Shown: piece after piece, positions 43,060 to 51,319 of the stretch
Layout of the letters: each line of letters opens with the position of its first letter
Position numbering within the stretch: the first letter of the stretch is position 1
Source: Falsiroseomonas sp041690465
Lineage (GTDB): Bacteria; Pseudomonadota; Alphaproteobacteria; Acetobacterales; Acetobacteraceae
Reading direction: 5' to 3'
DNA length: 64,000 nt
Assembly (NCBI RefSeq): GCF_041690465.1
Contig: NZ_JAWLHG010000015.1
Location: 59,233-123,232 of the forward strand
Translations under genes and position numbers: made by a program
Notes under the pieces: model-generated
Told to the model about the DNA's origin: nothing
The model's input: the letters and a program-made list of their open reading frames with translations, nothing else
Database searches by the model: none

Positions 43060-44075
43060 GTGGCGTGCCGCGGCGCCAGCAGTGCGCCGAGCGTGCCGTG
43101 CATCACCTGCGCGCGTGTCGCGTCATCCAGCGCGAGCGCATCCAGGCCGGCCAGCGTCTCCCGCACCAGATAGGCGCCGCCCTCGGCGTCGAAGGGGAAG
43201 TCGCTGGCGAACATGACGCGCTGCGCGCCGAAGAAATCGAGACCGCAGCGCATCGCGCCCACCTCGCCGGAGAGGGCGGTGTCGGCGAAGAACTCGCGGA
43301 AATACGCGATCGGCTCGCGCACCAGGCGTGGTCCGAGCAGCGACGCATCCGCCGACGGCGTGCGGCTGCCCATGTCGCGGCCCCAGCCCTGCCGGATGCG
43401 GCCGGCAAAGTAGGGGATCATCGCGCCCATGTGGTGAGTCACCACGCGCAGCCCCGGATGCCGGTCGAACAGGCCGGAGAAGACCAGCCGCGCCATCGCG
43501 GCGCTGCTGTCATAGGGCCAGCCGAAGCACCACCAGATCTCGTGCCGCGACGCCGTCTCGCTGCGGTAGTCCGGGACATCCGGGCCGCGCACGGGATGCA
43601 GCCAGATCGCCCAGCCGAGCGTGGCGATGGCATCGAACAGCGGGACGAAGGCGGGATCATCCAGCGGCCGGCCCAGGATATGCGTGGGTATCTGCACGCC
43701 GCGCGCACCCATCGAGGCCGCGCGCTGCGCTTCCGCGATCGCCGCCTCGGGATCGAGCAGGGAGAGGCTGGCGATCCAGCCGACGAAGCGGTCCGGGTGG
43801 CGCGCCGCGAGCTCCGCCAGCCCGTTATTGGCGATGCGCGCGACCTCCGCGGCTTCCTCCGCCGGCACCAGCTCCTCGATCGGCGGCATGGAGAGGGTGA
43901 GAAGCTGCCGGTAGGGCGCGAAGCGGTCCATCAGGCGGAAGCGCGCATCCAGGTCGAACAGCGTCGTCATCGTCAGCCAGCGCTTCAGCCGGCCGGTCTC
44001 CGAATGGTGCCGGCGCAGCCGGGCGAGATAGGCGGGCGGCAGGATATGCGTCCAGCCGTCGATGCGTTCGCTCAT
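43056..44075 (-). CDS. Amidohydrolase (ACMSD-like, amidohydro_2)
   Basis: 339-residue TIM-barrel hydrolase or decarboxylase. The N-terminal metal motif, usually D-x-H-x-H, reads IDGWTHILP, so the first His is Trp and only the second remains. Later residues are present: IWLHPVRGP (His), VVTHHMGAMIPYFAGRI (His) and the terminal MFASDFPFDAEGG (Asp). Relatives decarboxylate or hydrolyse cyclic and unsaturated acids. Coupled by ATGA on both sides. Confidence 0.87.
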   Translation of the reverse strand: MSERIDGWTHILPPAYLARLRRHHSETGRLKRWLTMTTLFDLDARFRLMDRFAPYRQLLTLSMPPIEELVPAEEAAEVARIANNGLAELAARHPDRFVGWIASLSLLDPEAAIAEAQRAASMGARGVQIPTHILGRPLDDPAFVPLFDAIATLGWAIWLHPVRGPDVPDYRSETASRHEIWWCFGWPYDSSAAMARLVFSGLFDRHPGLRVVTHHMGAMIPYFAGRIRQGWGRDMGSRTPSADASLLGPRLVREPIAYFREFFADTALSGEVGAMRCGLDFFGAQRVMFASDFPFDAEGGAYLVRETLAGLDALALDDATRAQVMHGTLGALLAPRHAT

Positions 44076-45169
44076 CCGCCCTCGTCCGGCAGAACCTCGT
44101 AGAGCTGCGCATGCCCGGTGCGGTCGGAGGTGAAGACGACGCGCGATCCATCCGGCGAGAAGCGCGGATGCGGATGGGTGTGCTGCGCCGCCTCCACGGC
44201 TACCGGGCCGTCATTGTAGGGGAAGGGACCGCCCCAATGCGCGCCCTGCGAGGAGGCTTCCGATGCGCAGAGGAAACTCGCCTCGCCATCGCCCTCGACC
44301 GGCAGCAGGTGCAGGCCGCGATCGGGGAAGGTGGTGTCGCAGACGATGCGCGAACCGGCGGCGTCGGAGACCGCGTGCCAGGCGGGAAACCTGGTGATCC
44401 AGCGCGTCGCGCCGCTGTCGGCGTGCACCGCCTGCATGCCGCGCGGCCAGTCCACGAAGGCGATCTCGCGCCGGCCGGGTATCCAGGTTTCGTGGGTGAT
44501 CCACTGCATCCGGTCCTCGCGTGCATAGGCCCGGCGGTTCTTCGCGCCGCTGCGGTCCGTCAGCCAGACGCGATCGGTCATCGGGCCGGCATAGAGGATC
44601 AGGTCCTCGTCATCGGGGCAGAATTGCGGATGGCCGATGGTGTCGCGCTCCAGGAAGATGCCGACGGCGCCTGCCTCGGTGTCGATCAGCACGAAGCGCG
44701 TCACCGGCCCGGTGCGCACCGGCACCGCCCACCAGCGGCCGCTGGCGGAGAGCGCTGTGGTGCCCATGGCGGCGCCGACCATGCCCTTCTCGCGCATCTC
44801 CACCGCGCCGAAGGAGGCGAGCTCCTCCTCCTCGAAGGTTTCGAGGTCGGTGCGGAAGGCGGCGGTGCCGGCGGTGTAGTAGACGAAGCGGCCGCAGGGC
44901 GAGGGATGCACCGACCATTCGGCGAGCCCGGCGCGGTCGGTCGCCTGCACCAGCCGGCCCGTCGCGCGCTCCTCGAAGAAGACCTGCGGCGTGCCGCTGC
45001 GATGGGAGACGAAGACGAGCTTCGTCATCGCCCGGTCCCAGGCCGGCACGAAGAAGAAGGGATGATGGTGGATCGAGGGATGGTCGGTGACCTGCCGGAC
45101 CAGCCGGCCGCTCCGCGCATCGCGCGCCGTGCGCGCCTCGGCCGGCCAGGTGCGGCCACGATCGCTCAT
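44072..45169 (-). CDS. Beta-propeller protein, oligogalacturonate-lyase/TolB-like
   Basis: 365 residues, no signal peptide. TolB-like blade repeats are visible at VFVSHRSGTPQVFFEERATG, SVHPSPCGRFVYYTAG, PQFCPDDEDLILYAG and PRFSPDGSRVVFTSDRTGHAQLYE. The His-rich start (IHHHPFFFVPAWD) and overall order recall the oligogalacturonate lyase family (PF14583). It sits in a transporter operon, coupled by ATGA to the TRAP permease, so it may process the imported sugar acid or related compound. Assignment moderate. Confidence 0.75.
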   Translation of the reverse strand: MSDRGRTWPAEARTARDARSGRLVRQVTDHPSIHHHPFFFVPAWDRAMTKLVFVSHRSGTPQVFFEERATGRLVQATDRAGLAEWSVHPSPCGRFVYYTAGTAAFRTDLETFEEEELASFGAVEMREKGMVGAAMGTTALSASGRWWAVPVRTGPVTRFVLIDTEAGAVGIFLERDTIGHPQFCPDDEDLILYAGPMTDRVWLTDRSGAKNRRAYAREDRMQWITHETWIPGRREIAFVDWPRGMQAVHADSGATRWITRFPAWHAVSDAAGSRIVCDTTFPDRGLHLLPVEGDGEASFLCASEASSQGAHWGGPFPYNDGPVAVEAAQHTHPHPRFSPDGSRVVFTSDRTGHAQLYEVLPDEGG

Positions 45170-47058
45170 GGCGTGCGGCTCGCGCGGCGTGCGGCAGGCA
45201 GCGCCAGGCCGAAGCCCGGCAACCGCCAGGCGAGCAGGAGGAACATCGCCGCCAGGCCGTTCGCCATCCACCATGGCGTGGAGCCGGTCGGGTAGAGGAT
45301 GGCGACCAGCCCGCAGGCGAGCAGCAGCGCGCGCTCCGGCCAGGCGAGCGGGCGCGTCGCCTGGCCCACCACGCCGGCGGCCCAGACGCTGGTGGAGAGC
45401 AGCAGGCCGGCGCTCGCCAGCAGCACCTGCCACAGGCCGCCCTGCGCCAGCAGCGCCGGATCGGCGATGAAGCCGAGCGGGATGAGGAAGCAGACGAAGC
45501 TCATCTGGAAGGCGCGCAGGCTGGTCGCCATCACCGGCGATTGCGCCAGCCCCGCCGCGGCGTAGGAGGCGAGCGCGACGGGCGGCGTCACCATGGACAG
45601 CACGCAGTAGTAGAGCACGAAGAAATGCGCGGCCAGCGGCGGCACGCCGAAATGCTGCACCGCCGGCACGAACAGGATCGCGCCGATGATGTAGGCGGCC
45701 ACCGTCGGCAGCCCCATGCCCATGATGATGCAGCCGAGGATCACCAGCAGCAGCGCGCCGCCGAGCGAATCGCCGCCGGCCGACATCAGCCCTGCGGCGA
45801 ATTTCAGCGCCAGGTTCGACTGGATGGCGACCGCGATGACGATGCCGACGGCGCCGATCGGCACCGCGATCTCCGCCGCCTGCCGACCGACATCGGCGAT
45901 GATCTTGGGCGTGTCGAGCAGCACGCGCCAGCCCGCCGGGCCGAAGGGCGCGATGGCGAGGCAGCCGAGGGTGGCGTACATCGCCGCACTCGGCGCCGAC
46001 CAGCCGAGCGCCAGCGCGCCGATCAGCACCACCAGCGGCGCCAGCAGCACCAGGCGCGGCAGCACCGGCGGAATCGCCTCGATCGCCGAGCGCTCGATGG
46101 TGCCGAGGCCGGTGCGCCGGGCGTAGAGATCCGCGCTGATGAACAGCGCGGCGTAGAAGGCGAGCGCCGGGATCAGCCCCGCCAGCGCGATCTGCGCATA
46201 GGGGATCACCAGCAGCTCCGCCATGACGAAGGCCGCGACGCCCATGATCGGCGGCATCAGCTGCCCGCCGGTGGAGGCGATGGCCTCGGTGGCGGCGGCG
46301 CGTTCGGCGGGGATGCCGGAGCGGCGCATCAGCGGGATGGTGAAGACGCCGGTGGCGGTGACGTTCGCCACCGCGCTGCCGGAGATGGTGCCCATCAGCG
46401 AGGAGCCGATGATCGCGACCTTCGCCGATCCGCCGCGCGCCGTGCCGACCATCCGCGCGGCGAGATCCACGAACAGCGAGCCGCCGCCGATCGCCGAATA
46501 CACCACGCCGAAGGCGACGAAGTAGAAGACGAAGCCGACCGAGGTCTCGGTGGTGACGCCGAGGATCCCGCTGGTGGACATCGTCAGGATCTCGATCGCC
46601 TCCGGCAGCGCGAAGCCGCGGAAGCCCGCCGCCCCCGGCAGCACGAAGCCCGCCATGCCGTAGAGCAGGAAGGCGAGCAGCACCGCCACCAGGATGCCGC
46701 CGACGGCACGCCGCACGCCCTCGATCAGCAGGGCGATGAACAGCACGCCCATGCCGACGTCGAGCGGCAGGACCGGGTCCACCATGTCGATGCGGTTCGC
46801 CAGGCGCTCCGTGCTGTCCCAGTAGTACCAGGCCACCGCGGCGACGCCGGCGAGGCACAGCGCATCCAGCCCGCGTCGCAGCACCACCGGCAGCGCGGGC
46901 GTGCGCAGCGGCTGCCAGAGGAACAGCAGGAACAGCGCGGTAATCAGATGCGCCGGCCGCTCCACCAGCGGCGCCTGCGGCGCGGCGAGGATCCAGTACT
47001 GGAAGGCGCAGAAGCCCGCGCCCACCCAGAGCCTTGGATCCAGCGCCGCCCGCAGCAT
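45166..47058 (-). CDS. TRAP transporter permease, TAXI type, fused small and large subunits
   Basis: 630-residue inner-membrane protein: about four N-terminal spans (DctQ-like) fused to a DctM domain of about 12 spans. DctM marks are GSSLMGTISGSAVANVTATG, GIPAERAAATEAIASTGGQL, MPPIMGVAAFVMAEL and GMGLPTVAAYIIGAILFVP. Works with the TAXI binding protein encoded 10 bases upstream. Fused permeases are normal for the TAXI branch. Uses an ion gradient to import carboxylates. Confidence 0.93.
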   Translation of the reverse strand: MLRAALDPRLWVGAGFCAFQYWILAAPQAPLVERPAHLITALFLLFLWQPLRTPALPVVLRRGLDALCLAGVAAVAWYYWDSTERLANRIDMVDPVLPLDVGMGVLFIALLIEGVRRAVGGILVAVLLAFLLYGMAGFVLPGAAGFRGFALPEAIEILTMSTSGILGVTTETSVGFVFYFVAFGVVYSAIGGGSLFVDLAARMVGTARGGSAKVAIIGSSLMGTISGSAVANVTATGVFTIPLMRRSGIPAERAAATEAIASTGGQLMPPIMGVAAFVMAELLVIPYAQIALAGLIPALAFYAALFISADLYARRTGLGTIERSAIEAIPPVLPRLVLLAPLVVLIGALALGWSAPSAAMYATLGCLAIAPFGPAGWRVLLDTPKIIADVGRQAAEIAVPIGAVGIVIAVAIQSNLALKFAAGLMSAGGDSLGGALLLVILGCIIMGMGLPTVAAYIIGAILFVPAVQHFGVPPLAAHFFVLYYCVLSMVTPPVALASYAAAGLAQSPVMATSLRAFQMSFVCFLIPLGFIADPALLAQGGLWQVLLASAGLLLSTSVWAAGVVGQATRPLAWPERALLLACGLVAILYPTGSTPWWMANGLAAMFLLLAWRLPGFGLALPAARRASRTP

Positions 47059-47068
47059 CAGCCCTGCC

Positions 47069-48058
47069 TCAGCTCATCCAGCCGCGTTCGCGGTAGTAGC
47101 GCGCGGCCCCCGGATGCAGCGGCACGCCGGTGTTCTCCGGCTTCCACGCATCCTCCGGCTTGAAGGCGTTGAAGGCAGGGTATTCCGAGACCAGCCTGTC
47201 GCGGTTCTCGATGATCGCCTTCACCACGCGATAGGCGACGTCATCGGCGACGGAGGCGTGCGCGATCAGCACGGTGCCGAAATCGCCGCTGCGCGTCGGG
47301 CCGCTCTGCCCGGTGAACCATTGCGGCAGCATCGCGCGCCGCAGCCCGACGCGGGCGAGCGCCTCCAGCGAGCGCTCCGACAGGTCGAGGAAGCTGATAT
47401 CGGCGGTGAGCGACAGCTCGGTGATCATCGGGTGACCGCGCAGTACCGTGTCGAACAGGATATCCGCGCGGCCGTCGCGCAGGATGGCGGGGATCTGCGC
47501 CACATCGACCTGGATGATGGAACCGCCATTGGCGCGCACCTTGTCGCGGCTCAGCCCATGTGCGGCGAGGATGGTGTCCACTGCCGGCGGCACGTTGGAG
47601 CCCTGCGGCTTCATCACGATGCGTAGCGGCTTGCCGGAATCCAGGATCTGGTCGAGCGTGGTGAAGTTGTTCTGCCGCAGGAACTCGTTGCGCACCATCG
47701 CGCCGATGAAGACCGGGTTCAGCCCGCCGACGAGCGCGCGGATGTTCTGCGCCTTCTGCCCGTTGTAGAGCGGATCGCCATTCGCCGCGAGCACGGCGGT
47801 CTGCACGTTGGACAGCGCGATCTGCGCCGTGCCGCGCTCCACCACCATCGGGTTCGCCACCCCGCCGCCGCGCGGGATGATCTCGACGGTGTGGCCTTCC
47901 AGCACCGGCGCGACCACGCGCTGGATCGCCGCCGCGGCGACGTACCAGCCGGAGCCCACCGGCATCGCGCCGATGCGCAGCGTCTCGTTGGCGGCGGCCG
48001 GCCTGGCGATCGCCAGGCCTGCGGCGGCGGCCATCAGGCCGCGGCGTGTCGTGTGCAT
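47069..48058 (-). CDS. TRAP transporter binding protein, TAXI family
   Basis: 329-residue periplasmic TAXI (NMT1_2) receptor. Signal peptide from MHTTRRGLMAAAAGLAIA ending near residue 23, then LRIGAMPVGSGWYVAAAAIQ, RGGGVANPMVVERGTAQIAL and the late PLHPGAARYYRERGW typical of TAXI. Two consecutive ATGs (48061, 48058) follow GGGAGGAGAG; the second has the better spacing. 29 bases after the IclR gene. Confidence 0.91.
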   Translation of the reverse strand: MHTTRRGLMAAAAGLAIARPAAANETLRIGAMPVGSGWYVAAAAIQRVVAPVLEGHTVEIIPRGGGVANPMVVERGTAQIALSNVQTAVLAANGDPLYNGQKAQNIRALVGGLNPVFIGAMVRNEFLRQNNFTTLDQILDSGKPLRIVMKPQGSNVPPAVDTILAAHGLSRDKVRANGGSIIQVDVAQIPAILRDGRADILFDTVLRGHPMITELSLTADISFLDLSERSLEALARVGLRRAMLPQWFTGQSGPTRSGDFGTVLIAHASVADDVAYRVVKAIIENRDRLVSEYPAFNAFKPEDAWKPENTGVPLHPGAARYYRERGWMS

Positions 48059-48087
48059 CATCTCTCCTCCCTTGGTTGGCATGGTCG

Positions 48088-48963
48088 TCAAGCTGCTGCC
48101 TTGCGGCGGCCGGGGCGTGGCTGCGGCGCCGGCCCGAGGGCCGCCACCGTGGTGCCGCCGGCAGCCAGCGCGCGCCCGATCTCGGCCGCCGCCGCCATCA
48201 CCGGGCGCAGCAGGCGGCTGCGGAACTCCGCCTCCGAGGCGCGCGAGGAGGGCGCGGCGATGCTCACCACCGCGACCGGCAACCGGTCGGCATCCAGCAC
48301 CGGCACGGCGAGCAGCCGCAGGCCGGGCGTGAAGGGGCTCTCGTTCAGCACGAAGCCGTCCCGCCGCGCGGCGGCCAGGCGCGTGGCGAGCAGCGTGGGA
48401 TCCACCGCCACCTCCGGCAGCGAGCCCGGGCGCGGCGGCAGCGCCAGCACGCGGGCGAGCTGGTCCTCGTGCAGGAAGGCGAGCAGCGCATTGCCGATGG
48501 CGCTGCTGGCCGCCGGGATGGTGGTGCCGACGCGGATGTCCACGCCGAGCCGCGTCAGCCCGGCGCGCACGCGCTCGACATAGAGGATGTCGGCGCCGTC
48601 CAGCACGCCGAGGCTCGCCGCCTCCGAGATCTCGCCGACCAGCGAGCGCAGGATCGGCCGTGCGGTGTCGCGCAGGTCGCGGCGCGCGATGGCGGAGAAG
48701 CCGAGCTCGAGCACCTTCAGCGTCAGGCGGAAGCGCCGCGTCGCCGGATCGCGCGCGAGGTAGCCGGCATCGGCGAGCGTGGTGAGCATGCGATAGGCGG
48801 TGCCGGGATCGAGCTGCGCGAGGGCTGCGGCTTCGGAGACGGAGAGCTCGGCGCGCTCGGGCGTGAAGGCCTCGAGCACCGAGAGGCCCTTGAGAAGCGA
48901 TCCGACATGGTTCCGGGCGGCGGTCGCTGCGGACGTGCCGCTGCCCTCTGCCTCTCGTGCCAA
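48088..48963 (-). CDS. IclR family transcriptional regulator
   Basis: 291 residues: winged helix-turn-helix (about 20-85, with LSVSEAAALAQLDPGTAYRM) and IclR effector domain (LGVLDGADILYVERVRA, IPAASSAIGNALLAFL, VAVVSIAAPSSRA). The best start is TTG 48963 with GTGAGGAAACC before it; the upstream open frame is non-coding. It heads the TAXI-TRAP operon and faces the hydantoinase operon. Two copies of the palindromic site TTCGCATTCCGAAA lie between, so it probably controls both and itself. Confidence 0.9.
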   Translation of the reverse strand: MAREAEGSGTSAATAARNHVGSLLKGLSVLEAFTPERAELSVSEAAALAQLDPGTAYRMLTTLADAGYLARDPATRRFRLTLKVLELGFSAIARRDLRDTARPILRSLVGEISEAASLGVLDGADILYVERVRAGLTRLGVDIRVGTTIPAASSAIGNALLAFLHEDQLARVLALPPRPGSLPEVAVDPTLLATRLAAARRDGFVLNESPFTPGLRLLAVPVLDADRLPVAVVSIAAPSSRASEAEFRSRLLRPVMAAAAEIGRALAAGGTTVAALGPAPQPRPGRRKAAA

Positions 48964-48997
48964 GGTTTCCTCACCTGCGCGCTCGCCACGGCGAGAC

Positions 48998-49012
48998 TTT
49001 CGGAATGCGAAG
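48998..49012 (-). promoter_or_regulatory. Putative IclR operator, site 1
   Basis: Read on the minus strand CTTCGCATTCCGAAA, 14/15 identical to site 2 and in opposite orientation. TTCG / CGAA half-sites around a 5-base centre resemble IclR-family operators. 35-49 bases before the IclR start. Confidence 0.55.
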
Positions 49013-49150
49013 GATTTTTCGTTGCCAGCGATGCTGAGCCGCTTGGCGCGCCCGGTCAAGCGGCGCCTTCGGGCGAGCGGGAGCGGTTCGCGCGATTGAC
49101 ACCTTCGTCGGGCGAAAGCCATACATCGCCCGCCGGGCGTGCGAAGAAAT

Positions 49151-49165
49151 TTTCGCATTCCGAAA
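49151..49165 (+). promoter_or_regulatory. Putative IclR operator, site 2
   Basis: TTTCGCATTCCGAAA, 55-69 bases before the HyuA start. It overlaps a second palindrome, GCGAA-N6-TTCGC (49141-49156), giving a compound site. Confidence 0.55.
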
Positions 49166-49219
49166 TCCGGCAGAGCGCGGCCGCGGCCGCGCCGCAAGGG
49201 AGGGCGCCGGAATGCGCGC

Positions 49220-51319
49220 ATGTCATTGACCCCTGCTGGGACCCCTGCTGGCCGTCTGCGCATCGCCGTGGATATCGGCGGCACCTTCACCGACCTCGCC
49301 GCCTTCGACGAGGAGGCCGGCGAGCTGCGCTTCGGCAAGGCGCTCTCCACCCATCACGCCCTGGTCGAGGGCATCGAGCATACGGTGGATGCGGCCGGCG
49401 TCGCGCTGCGCGATGCGCAGCTGTTCCTGCACGGCTCGACCATCGCCATCAACACGCTGCTGGAGCGCAGCGGCGCCCGCACCGCGCTGCTGGTCACCGA
49501 AGGCTTCCGCGACATCTACGAGATCGGCCGCGTCAACCGGCCCGACGCCTACAACCTCTACTTCCGCAAGCACGTGCCGCTGGTGCCGCGGTCCTGGCGG
49601 CACGAGGTGCAGGAACGCCTGCTGGCCAGCGGCGCCGTGCATAAGAGGCTGGAGGAGGAGGCGCTGCGCAGCCTGGTCCGCTCGCTGCGGCCGCAGGGCG
49701 TGGAGGCGGTGGCGATCCTGCTGCTGCACGCCTACCGCAACCCCGCCCATGAGATGCGGGTGCGGCAGATCGTGGAGGAGGAGCTGCCCGGCGTATTCGT
49801 CACCGCCTCGCACGAGCTGTCGCAGGAATACCGGGAGTTCGAGCGCGTCTCGACCGTCGCGGCCAACGCCTATATCGGGCCGCGCGTCGCGAACTACCTC
49901 GGCGAGCTGTCGGAGCATCTCGACCGCCGCGGCTTCGGCGGCGCCTTCTATGTCGTGCAGTCCACCGGCGGCCTCTACCCCGTGCAGCATGCGCGGCGCG
50001 ATTGCGTGCGCATGCTGGAATCCGGCCCGGCCGCCGGCGTCATCGGCACCCAGGCGATCTGCGAGCAGCTCGGCCTGAAGGACGCCATCGCCTTCGACAT
50101 GGGCGGCACCACCGCCAAGGCGGGCGTCATCCATGATGGCCGGCCGCTCACCACGGGCAGCGCGCTGATCGGCGGCTACGACCAGGCGCTGCCGATCCAG
50201 ATCCCGATGACCGACATCTTCGAGGTCGGCACCGGCGGCGGCAGCATCGCCCGCCTCGGCCAGGGCAACAGCCTGCGCGTCGGCCCGCAGAGCGCGGGTT
50301 CCGATCCCGGCCCCGCCTGCTATGGCCGCGGCGGCACGGAGCCGACGGTGACGGATGCGAACCTGCTGCTCGGCCGGCTGGATGCCGGGCACTTCCTCGG
50401 CGGCGAGATGCGGCTCGACATCGCGGCCGCGGAGCGCGCGCTGCGCGAGAAGGTGGCCGGGCCGCTGGGCATGGAGCTGATGCAGGCCGCCGAGGGCATC
50501 CTGCGCATCGCCGTCACTTCCATGTCCTACGCCGTGAAGGCGGTGACCACCGAGCGCGGGCTGGATGTCGGCAGCTTCGTCATGGTGGTCTATGGCGGCG
50601 CCGGGCCGCTGCATGCGTCGGCCATCGCGCGGGAGATCGGCATCCGCCAGGTGCTGGTGCCCTATTCGCCCGGCTACTTCTCGGCCTACGGCATGTTGTT
50701 CAGCGATCTGCGCTACGACTACGTCCGCTCCTGCTTCCGCCGCCTGGCCACCGCCGACTTCGCCGAGATCGAAGGGCTCTACGCCGCGATGGAGGGGGAG
50801 GGCATGGCTGCCATTGAGGGCTCCGCGGTGCGGCCGGAGGGCGTGACGCTCGAGCGCGCGGCCGACATGCGCTATGTCGGGCAGGAGCACGCCGTCACGG
50901 TGGAGCTGCCGCGCGAGTTGTTCGCGGCGCAGGACCGCGAGGCGATCAAGCGCCACTTCGACGCGCAGCACGCGGTGCGCTACGGCACCAGCGCGCCGGG
51001 CGAGCCGGCGGAACTCGTCAGCCTGCGTGCGACCGTGACGGGGCTGATGCGCAAGCCGCCGCGCCACAGCGTGCCGGAGGGCGGCGCGGCCCCGCCGACG
51101 GATGCGCTCGGCCGGCGCAAGCCCGTCTATTTCCACGACGCCGGCGGCCTGGTGGAGACGCCGGTGTGGCGGCGCGCGGCGCTGCGCGCGGGCAACCGCA
51201 TCGAAGGCCCCGCGCTGATCGAGGAGCACGCCTCCACCACGCTGCTCCAGCCCGGCGACCGGCTGGAGGTGGATGCCGCCGGCAACCTGCGGATCGCGAT
51301 CGGGAGTGCCACGCGATGA
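49220..51319 (+). CDS. Hydantoinase/5-oxoprolinase A subunit
   Basis: 699-residue HyuA/OplA-type ATP-dependent lactamase subunit. N-terminal actin-like phosphate-binding loop AVDIGGTFTDLAAFD, LFLHGSTIAINTLLER, later DMGGTTAKAGVI, VGTGGGSIARLG, GPQSAGSDPGPACYGRGG and VYGGAGPLHASAIA. These enzymes open hydantoin, 5-oxoproline or similar lactam rings with ATP, with the B subunit encoded next (ATGA overlap). ATG 49220; the GGGAGGG ribosome site is rather far (14 bases). Confidence 0.94.
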   Translation: MSLTPAGTPAGRLRIAVDIGGTFTDLAAFDEEAGELRFGKALSTHHALVEGIEHTVDAAGVALRDAQLFLHGSTIAINTLLERSGARTALLVTEGFRDIYEIGRVNRPDAYNLYFRKHVPLVPRSWRHEVQERLLASGAVHKRLEEEALRSLVRSLRPQGVEAVAILLLHAYRNPAHEMRVRQIVEEELPGVFVTASHELSQEYREFERVSTVAANAYIGPRVANYLGELSEHLDRRGFGGAFYVVQSTGGLYPVQHARRDCVRMLESGPAAGVIGTQAICEQLGLKDAIAFDMGGTTAKAGVIHDGRPLTTGSALIGGYDQALPIQIPMTDIFEVGTGGGSIARLGQGNSLRVGPQSAGSDPGPACYGRGGTEPTVTDANLLLGRLDAGHFLGGEMRLDIAAAERALREKVAGPLGMELMQAAEGILRIAVTSMSYAVKAVTTERGLDVGSFVMVVYGGAGPLHASAIAREIGIRQVLVPYSPGYFSAYGMLFSDLRYDYVRSCFRRLATADFAEIEGLYAAMEGEGMAAIEGSAVRPEGVTLERAADMRYVGQEHAVTVELPRELFAAQDREAIKRHFDAQHAVRYGTSAPGEPAELVSLRATVTGLMRKPPRHSVPEGGAAPPTDALGRRKPVYFHDAGGLVETPVWRRAALRAGNRIEGPALIEEHASTTLLQPGDRLEVDAAGNLRIAIGSATR

